Assembly: GCA_016195815.1 (NCBI GenBank)
Contig: JACPYX010000001.1
Location: 62,001 to 126,000 of the forward strand
Source: Chloroflexota bacterium
Lineage (GTDB): Bacteria; Chloroflexota; Anaerolineae; Anaerolineales; Villigracilaceae
DNA: 64,000 bases
Direction: 5' to 3'
Below, piece after piece: positions 44,511 through 54,273 of the stretch (its first letter is position 1; every line of letters starts with the position of its first letter). The notes under the pieces were generated by a model, which was given only the letters and a program-made list of their open reading frames with translations, was not told the origin of the DNA and did not search any database. The translations under genes were made by a program, and so were the position numbers.

Positions 44511-45431
44511 TTATTCCCCGTTCTTATTTTCGATGACGCGGTCCGTATCCAGCGCGGCCAGGATACCCGGCATATAGATCGCGCCGGGCAAACTGGCCGT
44601 CATGTATAGTACGCGCATCAGCACAGCGACGGTCAGACTCACCGCGGGCGTAAGCCCGCCGATGTTCGAGAACAGGAATGTCAGGGAAAGTTCCTGCACA
44701 CCGTAGCCATTGATGGAAATCGGGACGAGCGTCACAAAATAGGACACGCTCCATAGCCCGGCGATCATCCAAAATGAGACGTGGCTTCCGAGTCCTTGTA
44801 TCAAGATATAAAGCGCGCCGAAAGTGCAAAGCATATGTCCCCAGGTGCATAAGAGGGATGCCAGCAAGGCAAACGGTTTCTTAAACCAAAGCGAAAAAGT
44901 TTGCAGGGTTCGTTTCAGAAAGTTGGCGAGACGAGAAAAGAACGCAGACAGGGCCAGCGATTGTGCCGCGCCGCGACCAAGAGTTGTCCAGGCCATGAAC
45001 AGACCGTAAGGCAGGGTAAAGATCATTCCGAGCATCCCGACCAAACGATCGGCTGCAATGGAGGCGAGGCAGACGGCGCGGTCAAAACCCATTTGCATCG
45101 CGCCCGCCAATCGAACAACATCCCCGCCGATGGTGGTCGGCAAAAAATTCGCGGAGAAAAGGCCGGTAAAAGTCAGGGCGGTTGTGTCGGCGAAGGAAAT
45201 CTTTACTCCGCCGGAGCGCAAAAGAATATACCAGCGTCCGATCACAAAAAGGCGCGAGGCGACAATCAAACCGATGGCGAACAACATATTAGCAAATGAG
45301 ATCTTTTTGAGCGCCGCGAGAATTTCCGTCCAGCCTGCCTGGCGAATCAAAACAATCAGCAGGGCCGTGGCCAGCAATGTCCCCGCTAATCGAATGAGAA
45401 ACTGTCTTCTATTAGAAATTTGAAGATTCAT
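44511..45431 (-). CDS. Flippase-like membrane protein (UPF0104/LPG synthase TM family)
   Basis: A 306-residue protein with about eight spans, the second member of this family in the window. TGLFSANFLPTTIGGDVVRLAGAMQMG and LVPISINGYGVQELSLTFLFSNIGG are conserved landmarks. It overlaps the dolichyl-type GT2 gene by 4 bases, a pairing often seen in glycan loci, which suggests the two act on the same lipid-linked sugar. Confidence 0.82.
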   Translation of the reverse strand: MNLQISNRRQFLIRLAGTLLATALLIVLIRQAGWTEILAALKKISFANMLFAIGLIVASRLFVIGRWYILLRSGGVKISFADTTALTFTGLFSANFLPTTIGGDVVRLAGAMQMGFDRAVCLASIAADRLVGMLGMIFTLPYGLFMAWTTLGRGAAQSLALSAFFSRLANFLKRTLQTFSLWFKKPFALLASLLCTWGHMLCTFGALYILIQGLGSHVSFWMIAGLWSVSYFVTLVPISINGYGVQELSLTFLFSNIGGLTPAVSLTVAVLMRVLYMTASLPGAIYMPGILAALDTDRVIENKNGE

Positions 45432-46390
45432 TTCCTGCCCTTTGTTGCCCGAATAACCTCCCGAACCGTATAAGTGGGCTTGCGTTGGGACTCATGATAT
45501 GTTCGCACCAGCAACTCGGCAATGAGACCCATCAAAATAGACTGGAACCCCAAAATAATAAACATGACCGCCAGTTGAAAAAGGGGCGATCCCAGCACAG
45601 CAACGTTGGCAAATGTGCGGCGGATGAAGAGGTAGGCAAGCGTGAACACGCCGGTTGCAATAAACGCGATGCCCGTCCCGCCGATAAGATATATCGGCTT
45701 GAAGGCATAGCTTAAAAGAAATTTCACAGTAAACAAATCCAGCATCACCTTGAGGGTGCGCTCCAATCCATATTTGGCCTTGCCAAAACGGCGCGGGTGA
45801 TGATGGACTTCAATCTCAGTGATGCGTGCGCCAATCGAATGGGCAAAGACCGGGATAAAACGGTGCATCTCGCCATACAACCTAAAGCCTTCCAGTGCTT
45901 CGCGGCGATAGGCTTTGAGCGTACAGCCGTAATCATGAAGATGCACACCTGTTACCCACGAGATCAAACCGTTGGCAAAATAAGATGGCAGATTGCGAGT
46001 GATGGCATTATCCTGGCGGTTTTTCCGCCAGCCGCTGACCACATCATAGCCTTCGTCCAATTTAGCCAAAAGGGATGGAATATCTTCCGGATCATTTTGC
46101 AGGTCAGCATCCAACAGGACGATATTCTTGCCATCCGAATGATCGATCCCTGCCGTGATCGCCGCAGTCTGGCCGAAATTGCGGCGAAAAACCACCACAT
46201 GAACATGCTGCGGATCCTTTTTAACCAAACCACGCAACACATCGAGGCTTTTATCGGTGCTCCCGTCGTCTACGAAGATCAATTCCCACGACTTCTTTAG
46301 CGTGCCCATGACTTTCCGAACCGCGTCGTAAAGAAGAGACAAATTCTCCTGTTCGTTATAAACTGGAATGACCAAAGATAAGTGATGCAT
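45428..46390 (-). CDS. Polyprenyl-phosphate glycosyltransferase (GT2, ArnC/GtrB-like)
   Basis: A 320-residue enzyme. The GT-A domain has LVIPVYNEQENLSLLYDA, FVDDGSTDKSLDVL, and VLLDADLQNDPEDIPSLL (DxD). Two membrane segments follow (YLIGGTGIAFIATGVFTLAYLF and AVMFIILGFQSILMGLIAEL). Such proteins make undecaprenyl-phosphate sugars for GT-C enzymes, several of which are encoded nearby. ATG 46390 follows AGGA at a suitable distance; an upstream TTG-like start is not needed. It is likely the donor-making partner of the multi-span proteins. Confidence 0.9.
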   Translation of the reverse strand: MHHLSLVIPVYNEQENLSLLYDAVRKVMGTLKKSWELIFVDDGSTDKSLDVLRGLVKKDPQHVHVVVFRRNFGQTAAITAGIDHSDGKNIVLLDADLQNDPEDIPSLLAKLDEGYDVVSGWRKNRQDNAITRNLPSYFANGLISWVTGVHLHDYGCTLKAYRREALEGFRLYGEMHRFIPVFAHSIGARITEIEVHHHPRRFGKAKYGLERTLKVMLDLFTVKFLLSYAFKPIYLIGGTGIAFIATGVFTLAYLFIRRTFANVAVLGSPLFQLAVMFIILGFQSILMGLIAELLVRTYHESQRKPTYTVREVIRATKGRK

Positions 46391-46421
46391 TCGTTTCCTG
46401 TCTTGTTTCAGCAAGAATAAA

Positions 46422-47447
<1,026 letters not shown>

Positions 47448-47451
<4 letters not shown>

Positions 47452-49037
47452 GCGCGGCGCTTACCGGCCCGCCAGTGATCCCACCACCAGCCGCCCACAA
47501 AGGTCAAAACAAAAAGTACAACACTCACTTCCAAAACGACAAGAATGGGCAAATGAAAGCCAATCGAATTATAACGAGCCAGATACCACTGTCCGTACAA
47601 AAGAACGGAGACTATTTCCAGGATAAAGATACGCGGCAGCCAATTATCGCGGTGCTGGCGCCACCAAAGCCAGGCATATCCGGCTACAAGCGCCTGCCAT
47701 CCAAAAAAGATCAGGCGATAACGCGGGTTATCCCATTGATCGCCGCCGGCGCGAATGGCAGAAATCAAAATCCACAGCCACGAAAACGCGGAGAGCCATA
47801 ACCACAGGCGGCGAGCGCGCCCCGGTTCGGACTTCCACGCCGCGATCGGGCTGTAAAGCAGCAAGGGCAATACCACATACCATCCCAGCGCACGGACAAT
47901 GGCAATGATACGCCAGGTCAGCGTGGTCGGCTCAAAAAAGGCGGGCGGCAAAACCGGTTGGGCAATTCCATAGCCGATCACGAACAAGAACTGCACAAGC
48001 GGATTCATCTTTGAAAATATATTCTGTATCTGGCCTGAACCGCGCTCGAGCAGATAGATAACATATTTGACCGAATCGCGAATCCAGTTCAAGATCACAC
48101 CGACGGGCGAGCCGCCGCCAAAATCATGCTGACGGCTGAGGCTCCATGCCAGCAACAACACGCCGACAAGGAACACGCCTCCCACTCCGACCAAAACCTG
48201 CCACGGCAGGCGGGCCTTTTCTCCCCTCAGCCACAACCAGCCGCCGAACAGAACCAGTAACGCCAACGCCATCGCCGGGGAGACGAGCAGCAAGCCTGCG
48301 ATGCCAATTCCGAGCCAAAGCCAAACACTTTTATTTTTCTCGCCCGACTCGCTTTGTTTCAGCCAATTGGCAAACCCCCAAAAGGCAATTGCGATGAACG
48401 TCAGCAGAAAAGGCTCGCGCATCTGCGCCCCGCCCGTCAACACGGACTCTGGATAGAGAACGAAAAGCCACGAGGAAACAGCGGCCAGCTTTCCGTCCCA
48501 GAGAAGGCGCGTGGATTTATAGAAAAATGGCACACCCAAAGCGGCGGTCAAAGCCGCCAGCGTGAGAACCAGCAACGGGCGCTGGACATCCGGCGACAAA
48601 TAACGATACATGAACGCGCTCAACGCCAGCAGTCCGCCATATTGATCGGCCGCGTAAGATTTATCGAACGCCGACCAAAGCGGCTTGTTCGAACTCGCCA
48701 GCCCCCAAGCCTGGTCGTCGCGGCGATGCGCGTCGGTGAATATATAACCGGCTTTATCGTCTGGCACATCATAGCCATTAACTGGCAGGGCAAAATAAAC
48801 AGCCATACCGGCCGCGAGGCGAAGGATGAACGCCAGAGCCGTCATCCAGGCCAGGGCCTTGCCGCCGCCCCAACGCCAGGCGGCCACAAGAGCAGATAAG
48901 CCAACTAATAACAAAAGCGAGAAGCCAAACAAACCAATCCAATAGATTCCGTCCTGCAGGGCGGCCAATCCGGCGCCGGCAATGAAAGCAGTTGGAATAA
49001 TAAAAAAGAAATCTTTTGTGAAAATATATTTGTTCAT
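47448..49037 (-). CDS. Multi-span membrane protein, probable GT-C glycosyltransferase
   Basis: A 529-residue protein with about 12 spans. After the second and third spans comes an outer loop GYDVPDDKAGYIFTDAHRRDDQAWG with repeated acidic residues, the expected site of GT-C catalysis; a later loop has YPESVLTGGAQMREPFLLTFIAIAFWG, which is common in ArnT/PMT-like proteins. The C-terminus is short and basic. It overlaps the GT4 gene by 4 bases. Its stop overlaps the gmd promoter. Confidence 0.7.
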
Positions 49038-50161
49038 GACATGTTTTCCAAAGCGCGTTGCGCGCGCGCAAGCCAGGTATATTTCCCGATGGCGCGCCGC
49101 GCATTTGCCGCCAGCGTTGCGCGCCGTTTTTCATCAGACAATAGTTTTTTGACCGCGGATGTCCATGCGCTCACGTCGCCTGGCTCACAAAAAACGGCGC
49201 GCGTCTCATCCAACACTTCGCGGATCACGGGCAGGTCAGCGGTGATCATCGGGCGGCCGGCGGCCATGTACTCAAACATTTTCATCGGGTTGATCACCTC
49301 GGCAATATTCTGCCCGCTGCTGGCAGAGATGGCGCGGCCATATGGCATCAACAAGACATCTGCCGCAGACTGATAAAGCGGCAGGCGCGAATTTTCAATG
49401 AAGCCGGTCAAGGTTACGTTCGATGCGCGCACCGCATTTAATTTTGCACGCCATTCTTCAACCGCGTCCGGTGTGCCGCCGGCCCACAAAAAATTAACAT
49501 CGGGCAAAGCGCGCGCCAACTCGAACAGCAGATCCATGCCGCGGCCGGCGTAGAAATGCCCGCTGAATCCAACGGTCAAACCGTCTTTCAGATTCAATTG
49601 GCGGCGCGCTTCGGCGGGAGCTGGCAGATTTGCGTATCGGTCGAGGTCAACGCCGTTCGGGGCCGCCTGCACCGCCTCGTCCGGGAACTGGAGGCGGGTT
49701 GACCGTTCGAGGGCCTTTCTCAACGCCTGAGTCGTGACTAACATCCGCTTGTGCCCGCGGCTCATCCAAAACTGACGAAGCCACCACGCGCCGAATCGTC
49801 CGGCGGTATCCGCGTGCATTTCCAGCACAACGGGATAGCCGCTCCACAATCCGAACGCGGCCGATTGCGGGAGCCAGGTGTAAATTAAATCGGCTTTGAA
49901 CTTTCGCGCGGCGGACTGAGCATACCATATAAAATCAAAACGCTTGAATGCGCGCAATGATGAGAGCCATGTGATCTGGAATGTGTTTCGTATTCCGTAA
50001 TGCGTAAGGAGCGCGGCAGGCAAAATGGGTTGAGTCTCGGCTGGAGCAAACACGCGCAGATCGTGACCAAGCTGTGCCAGCGCGTCGCAGACCTTCATGG
50101 CCTGGATCGAATTTGCCGTCAGCGACGGGATGCGGGAATTGGTAATGACTGCAATTTTCAT
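49034..50161 (-). CDS. Glycosyltransferase family 4 protein
   Basis: A 375-residue GT-B enzyme: IAVITNSRIPSLTANSIQAMKVCDALAQLGH opens the N-domain, VGFSGHFYAGRGMDLLFEL the C-domain, and the donor-binding region is MKMFEYMAAGRPMITADLP. It lacks the N-terminal GGxG loop of some GT4 proteins, as many members do. It appears to be the first gene of this short transcription unit; no palindrome of the AATTCA type precedes it. Confidence 0.88.
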   Translation of the reverse strand: MKIAVITNSRIPSLTANSIQAMKVCDALAQLGHDLRVFAPAETQPILPAALLTHYGIRNTFQITWLSSLRAFKRFDFIWYAQSAARKFKADLIYTWLPQSAAFGLWSGYPVVLEMHADTAGRFGAWWLRQFWMSRGHKRMLVTTQALRKALERSTRLQFPDEAVQAAPNGVDLDRYANLPAPAEARRQLNLKDGLTVGFSGHFYAGRGMDLLFELARALPDVNFLWAGGTPDAVEEWRAKLNAVRASNVTLTGFIENSRLPLYQSAADVLLMPYGRAISASSGQNIAEVINPMKMFEYMAAGRPMITADLPVIREVLDETRAVFCEPGDVSAWTSAVKKLLSDEKRRATLAANARRAIGKYTWLARAQRALENMS

Positions 50162-50193
50162 CTATATATCTTTCGACACAAATATCTCGAATT

Positions 50194-50215
50194 GACGAAT
50201 GGCGCGAAATTCGTC
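50194..50215. repeat. Small inverted repeat between two same-strand operons
   Basis: GACGAAT (50194-50200) and ATTCGTC (50209-50215) with an 8-base loop. It may end the pxpA transcript but has no T-run on the minus strand; a similar GCGAAATTCGTCC word recurs at 61279. Confidence 0.45.
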
Positions 50216-50234
50216 CATTGGTGCTGTTCGTATT

Positions 50235-50978
50235 TCAGGCCATCGCCGCGATCTCGATGTTTTGTTTTTCCAGCGCGGCGCGGATGAGACGCACATTTCC
50301 GGCGGCATGAACATGATCTCCGTGCAGGCACAAAGTGTCCGCCTTCACGCGCCGGCCCAAAAAATCGATTCCATTTTTTGCAAGGCTTACCGCGTGCGCC
50401 GTGACTTCATCCGGCGATTCGATGACGGCATTCGATTGTCGACGCGAGACCAATGTACCATCAGGATTATATCTGCGGTCTGGGAATCCTTCGTTCGCCA
50501 CGCGCAGGCCCGCATCCGCTCCCGCCTCGATCAGACTTGAACCGGCCAGCCCGACCAGAATCAAATCCACGCTGAAAGCTTTTACCGCGCGTGCGATGGC
50601 ATCCGCCAGCGAGCGGTCTTTCGCGGCCTGATTGTATAGCGCGCCGTGCGGCTTGACATGACGAAGCTCCGCGCCCTCCGCTTTTGCAAATGCGGCCAGC
50701 GCGCCGATTTGATAAAGCGTGAACGCTTCGGCCTCATCAGGAGAAAGATTCATCTCGCGCCGGCCAAAGCCCTGCAGATCCGGCCAGCCCGGATGCGCGC
50801 CGATTGCCACATGAAATTGTTTCGCAAGCCGAATCGTTTTCCGTATCACCTGCGGATCGCCTGCGTGGAATCCGCAGGCGATATTGGCAGACGTGATGAA
50901 CGGCATGACGGCTTCATCGTCTCCAAGTTTGTATTGACCGAAACTTTCGCCCATGTCGCAGTTGAGATCAATTTTCAT
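50235..50978 (-). CDS. pxpA: 5-oxoprolinase subunit A (LamB/YcsF family)
   Basis: A 247-residue protein with IDLNCDMGESFG, MPFITSANIACGFHAGDP and LRHVKPHGALYNQAA, all diagnostic of the LamB/YcsF family. PxpA with PxpB and PxpC hydrolyses 5-oxoproline (pyroglutamate) to glutamate using ATP, removing a spontaneous damage product of glutamine and glutamate. All three genes are present here in one unit with rlmD. Length fits the family. Confidence 0.95.
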   Translation of the reverse strand: MKIDLNCDMGESFGQYKLGDDEAVMPFITSANIACGFHAGDPQVIRKTIRLAKQFHVAIGAHPGWPDLQGFGRREMNLSPDEAEAFTLYQIGALAAFAKAEGAELRHVKPHGALYNQAAKDRSLADAIARAVKAFSVDLILVGLAGSSLIEAGADAGLRVANEGFPDRRYNPDGTLVSRRQSNAVIESPDEVTAHAVSLAKNGIDFLGRRVKADTLCLHGDHVHAAGNVRLIRAALEKQNIEIAAMA

Positions 50979-50989
50979 TTTGGCTCCAT

Positions 50990-51026
50990 GTCATTGCGAG
51001 CGGCGCCACCATCGCCCTCGCAATGA
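50990..51026. repeat. Short GTCATTGCGAG / CTCGCAATGAC hairpin (copy 3)
   Basis: ATGTCATTGCGAG and CTCGCAATGACAT form 13-bp arms around an 11-base centre. A minimal version of the family at 14310 and 21551, lying between pxpA and pxpC. Confidence 0.8.
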
Positions 51027-51028
51027 CA

Positions 51029-51994
51029 TCATGAGTCTACAATACCATTCTTCATCTTTTCCATCAACGCACGAAATTTCTCCTGCGCGGCTTCGACGGT
51101 CGTCGCGCGAAAACGAACGGAATCTTTCCCCGGCGCGCATTGCGCCAGCAAAGGCAAATCCGCGCTGATGACCGATGCAATCTTTGGATATCCGCCCGCC
51201 GTCGCGCAATCCGCCATCATCACAATCGGCTGGCCGTCCGCCGGGACCTGCACCGCGCCCGCCATCATCCCTTCGCTGGTGAGGTCCGCGCCGCCAATGT
51301 GATTCGAGCGCGGACCTTCCAACCTGTATCCCATTCTGTCGGACAAATGATTGACTTTATAGGAACTCGATAAAAAAGTCTGAATGTTCTTTTCATCGAA
51401 GCGTTCTGTTTGCGGGCCGAGAATTACATCAACCATTGGATTCTCGTTATAAGCTGGGCGCGCTTCTTCAATTAAAGTTCGCGCCGCCAATTCGTCAAGA
51501 GCGCGCGCAGGTCTTCCGCTTCGCAAAACATCACCGGCTTGCAGTAATCGCCCGTCGAGTCCGCCGAAATGTCCGCGCAAATACGTTGAACGCGAACCCA
51601 GAACTGATTCGATTTCAAGCCCGCCCGCGAACGCCAGATACGCCCACATACCGAAGTCCGCTGTTCTTTGCGGAAAGCCGGATTTGTTCAATCGAATGGT
51701 CCAGCCTGCGCGCACAAAACACGAATCCCAAAGTGGAAATGTCCAGGTGAAAACAGATAAAGAATATCCTGCGCCCGCCGCGGCGATCACGCAATCGTTC
51801 AGCGCGCGCAATTCGATCTCGCCCGCGCCGATTTCAAGCGCGGCGGCGTCCATCGAATTGCCAGCCAAAAGATTCGCGGCGCGAAATGCAAACGAGTCCA
51901 TCGGTCCCGAGGCCGGCACGCCAAATCGTCTCCAGCCGGCGCGCCCCAAATCCTGGATCGTTGCAAATCCGCTTACATCTAAAACTTCAAACAT
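51029..51994 (-). CDS. pxpC: 5-oxoprolinase subunit C (KipA family)
   Basis: A 321-residue biotin-dependent carboxyltransferase-like protein: FATIQDLGRAGWRRFGVPASGPMD, the conserved GHFGGLDGR, DRMGYRLEGP and the late TAGGYPKIASVISADLPLLAQ. It forms a complex with PxpB. It overlaps pxpB by 8 bases. Confidence 0.94.
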   Translation of the reverse strand: MFEVLDVSGFATIQDLGRAGWRRFGVPASGPMDSFAFRAANLLAGNSMDAAALEIGAGEIELRALNDCVIAAAGAGYSLSVFTWTFPLWDSCFVRAGWTIRLNKSGFPQRTADFGMWAYLAFAGGLEIESVLGSRSTYLRGHFGGLDGRLLQAGDVLRSGRPARALDELAARTLIEEARPAYNENPMVDVILGPQTERFDEKNIQTFLSSSYKVNHLSDRMGYRLEGPRSNHIGGADLTSEGMMAGAVQVPADGQPIVMMADCATAGGYPKIASVISADLPLLAQCAPGKDSVRFRATTVEAAQEKFRALMEKMKNGIVDS

Positions 51995-52637
51995 CCGCCG
52001 CCTCGATCACGAATCGCACGAGATCGCCGGGAGAAAATAAAAAGGGCGGATCAGATTTCAGGTCGAAAAGCCGGCTCGAGGTCCGGCCAATGATGCGCCA
52101 GCCGCCTGGAGAATCAATGGGGTAAATTCCCGTCTGCGCGCCGGCGATCCCAACCGATCCCGCGCTCACGCGCGTGCGCGGCGTTTCGAGCCGCGGCGTC
52201 GCAATCGCGTCGTCGAGTTTGCCCATGTACGCGAAGCCCGGCGTGAAGCCCATCATGTAGACGGTGTATTCGCGGCCGGCGTGGATGTTGACGACTTCGC
52301 GGGCGCGGATGCGATGATAGGCCGCGACAAAATCCAAATCTTCGCCGCCGTATCGCACCGGGACCTGGATGCGGCGCGGCTTGCGAGTTGCATTTGATTC
52401 AACCCGATCCATTTGCGCGCCGACCCACGCTGAAACTTGCGCGTACGTCAACGCGAGCGGATCATAATGAACGAGCAACGCCGCATAGGCCGGGACAGTT
52501 TCGATCACGCCCGCAATTCGATTCGCAGATAAAAGCGCGTCCAAAACCTGGACGCGTTGATTGATGACAGGGTCAATTTCATCGCCGAACTTAACGAGCA
52601 AAGCCGAATCGCCGAACGGAACGAGGCTTGCTTTCAT
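51987..52637 (-). CDS. pxpB: 5-oxoprolinase subunit B (KipI family)
   Basis: A 216-residue protein with the KipI-type N-terminal half (FGDSALLVKFGDEID) and the cyclophilin-like C-terminal part: YTVYMMGFTPGFAYMGKLDD and SVGIAGAQTGIYPIDSPGGW. It overlaps both neighbours, rlmD by 4 bases and pxpC by 8. Confidence 0.94.
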   Translation of the reverse strand: MKASLVPFGDSALLVKFGDEIDPVINQRVQVLDALLSANRIAGVIETVPAYAALLVHYDPLALTYAQVSAWVGAQMDRVESNATRKPRRIQVPVRYGGEDLDFVAAYHRIRAREVVNIHAGREYTVYMMGFTPGFAYMGKLDDAIATPRLETPRTRVSAGSVGIAGAQTGIYPIDSPGGWRIIGRTSSRLFDLKSDPPFLFSPGDLVRFVIEAADV

Positions 52638-53884
52638 TTTTCAAACAGGCTGATGCTTTCGATGTGATAGGTTTGCGGAAAAAGATCGAACGGCGTGACA
52701 TCCATAAGTTTATAGCCGCCATTGATCAAGCGCGCCGCGTCGCGCGCCAGCGTGGACGGATCGCACGAGACATACGCGATCACTTTTGGATTCAATTTGA
52801 GGATGGCATCCAGCGCTTGCTTCTCCAGGCCCGCACGCGGCGGATCAACGAGAATAATATCGGGCTTTAATTTCAAGGCGGGCAAAACGTTTTCTGCCAG
52901 ATCTTCGTACAGTTCGACGTTATCAAACTCGTCGAGGTTAACCGCGAAATCTTCGCAGGCCGAAGCCGACGATTCGATCCCGATCAGTTGTTTGCATTTC
53001 GGCGCAAGGAACGCACTGAACAATCCTGCGCCGCAATAAACATCGAGGACGGTGGATTGGGAAATCGGCAATCGGTTGAGAAGATGCCGAACCATTTTCT
53101 CCGCCATGGCCGTGTTGACTTGAAAGAACGACGCCGCCAAAACATGAAACTCGCGGTCCAAAACTTTGATTATGATGTGGTCGTCGCCTGCGATGACAAC
53201 CACGCTGTCTTCAAAAACATGCGATATTGAAACATCCGCCTCGATGTCAATCTCAGGCGTTTCGGGCGAATCAGATTCGAGAACAAGCATTAATTCATCA
53301 TCCGTCCCCGTGCGGAGCGAGACGCGTTCGATATTGGTATCCGCTTCAAATTCAATCTGCGGCCAAAAGGCATTGATGGACGCTTCGGGTAAATGGCATT
53401 CGGTGATGGGGATTATCGCCTCACCCCTGCGCCCCTGTCCCAAATCGGGGAGAGGGGAAACGAATCCCAATTTTCCATCCTCCGTCAAATGAAATTGTAT
53501 ATGGTTGCGATAATTCCACTCACTCGGACTCGCCACCGCCGCCTTGACTGGCGGATTCTCGATCCTGCCAATTCTCTGCAATTGATCGCGCAGAATATCG
53601 GCCTTGACTTTCAATTGCATCTCGTAAGGCATGTGCTGGTAATGACATCCGCCGCACCAGCCAAAATGTTTACAGCGCGGCGCAATTCTCTGCGGCGAAG
53701 CCTGCAAAATTTCAACGATCTCACCGCGCGCGAAGCCGCGCTTCTCCTCCGTCAACCGGACGCGCACGCGCTCGCCCGGCAGTCCGAACGGGACAAAAAC
53801 GGCGCGTGAATCGGGAAGCCGTCCCAACGCGTCGCCGCCATAGGTCAGGGTTGTGAGCGTGAGTTCGTAAGTCTGCGGATCCAC
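52634..53884 (-). CDS. rlmD: 23S rRNA (uracil-C5)-methyltransferase
   Basis: A 416-residue RlmD/RumA-type protein. An N-terminal TRAM domain (LTTLTYGGDALGRLPD) is followed by the iron-sulfur Cys cluster CKHFGWCGGCHYQ, the SAM site LDVYCGAGLFSAFL, and the catalytic Cys in YVSCDPSTLARD. GTG 53884 is chosen, because the frame upstream to 53965 lies in a heptamer/hairpin repeat. A GC-rich palindrome at 53410-53462 adds SPLPDLGQGRRGE in frame. It is the first gene of the unit with pxpB, pxpC and pxpA. Confidence 0.9.
   Translation of the reverse strand: MDPQTYELTLTTLTYGGDALGRLPDSRAVFVPFGLPGERVRVRLTEEKRGFARGEIVEILQASPQRIAPRCKHFGWCGGCHYQHMPYEMQLKVKADILRDQLQRIGRIENPPVKAAVASPSEWNYRNHIQFHLTEDGKLGFVSPLPDLGQGRRGEAIIPITECHLPEASINAFWPQIEFEADTNIERVSLRTGTDDELMLVLESDSPETPEIDIEADVSISHVFEDSVVVIAGDDHIIIKVLDREFHVLAASFFQVNTAMAEKMVRHLLNRLPISQSTVLDVYCGAGLFSAFLAPKCKQLIGIESSASACEDFAVNLDEFDNVELYEDLAENVLPALKLKPDIILVDPPRAGLEKQALDAILKLNPKVIAYVSCDPSTLARDAARLINGGYKLMDVTPFDLFPQTYHIESISLFEK
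53410..53462. repeat. GC-rich palindromic insert inside rlmD (copy 2)
   Basis: On the minus strand it reads CCCCTCTCCCCGATTTGGG and CAGGGGCGCAGGGGTGAGG, the same order of elements as in the copies at 2019 and 56938. The frame of rlmD is kept. Confidence 0.75.
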
Positions 53885-53900
53885 ATAAACCTTTTGAAAA

Positions 53901-53976
53901 ACATAATGCGTAATTCGTAAAACGTACACCTGCCCTGCGTGCAAATGCAGGGAAGTGCGCTCCACGAATTACGCAT
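53901..53976. repeat. Heptamer array with opposed arm before rlmD
   Basis: ACATAAT, GCGTAAT, TCGTAAA, ACGTACA at 53901-53928, all 7 bases, then ACGAATT, ACGCATC at 53963-53976. GCGTAATTCGT (53908-53918) and ACGAATTACGC (53963-53973) are an exact 11-bp inverted repeat. Confidence 0.75.
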
Positions 53977-54002
53977 CTTCGAATTTCGAATATGAATATG
54001 GT

Positions 54003-54176
54003 TTATTTGATGAAGAACGAAAGAACGATCAGGATCACGAAGAAACTGCCAGCCAATATCCCGATGCGGCCGAGGTCTCGTTTGGTCTGTGTGTAATCGG
54101 GGTTGAATTCGGTTGGGCGCGGCGCATTCACAAAAGCTGCAGACCTGCCCACCTGTCGTCTATTTTTCTTTGCCAT
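54003..54176 (-). CDS. Small membrane protein (57 residues)
   Basis: A short frame starting ATG 54176 with a strong ribosome-binding site (AAAAGGAG, 6 bases away) and ending with TAA. The protein begins MAKKNRRQVGRSAAF, has a polar stretch (PTEFNPDYTQTKRDL) and ends in one membrane span (IGILAGSFFVILIVLSFFIK). The basic N-terminus and C-terminal anchor predict cytoplasmic N-terminus and membrane tail. Function is unknown. The good start signal and clean topology make it likely to be real. Confidence 0.78.
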   Translation of the reverse strand: MAKKNRRQVGRSAAFVNAPRPTEFNPDYTQTKRDLGRIGILAGSFFVILIVLSFFIK

Positions 54177-54210
54177 AAGAATCTCCTTTTAATTTCGTTT
54201 CAAACTTGCA

Positions 54211-54273
54211 ATCCACAGATGATGCAGATTATACGGGTCTTTTCTGCCGCGGAATCTGCGTAACCTGCGGATA
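54211..54273. repeat. ATCCACAGATG / CTGCGGAT type intergenic repeat
   Basis: ATCCACAGATGATGCAGATT at 54211-54230 is followed by GGAATCTGCGTAACCTGCGG at 54251-54270. A related wording (AATCTGCGTTTATCTGC) occurs at 57535-57570. It lies between the small protein gene and the sortase gene; function unknown. Confidence 0.45.

Noticed and set aside
53885..53965. Longer N-terminus of RlmD from GTG 53965
   Set aside because: The added residues are coded by a heptamer array and hairpin, not by a TRAM domain; GTG 53884 fits the family.
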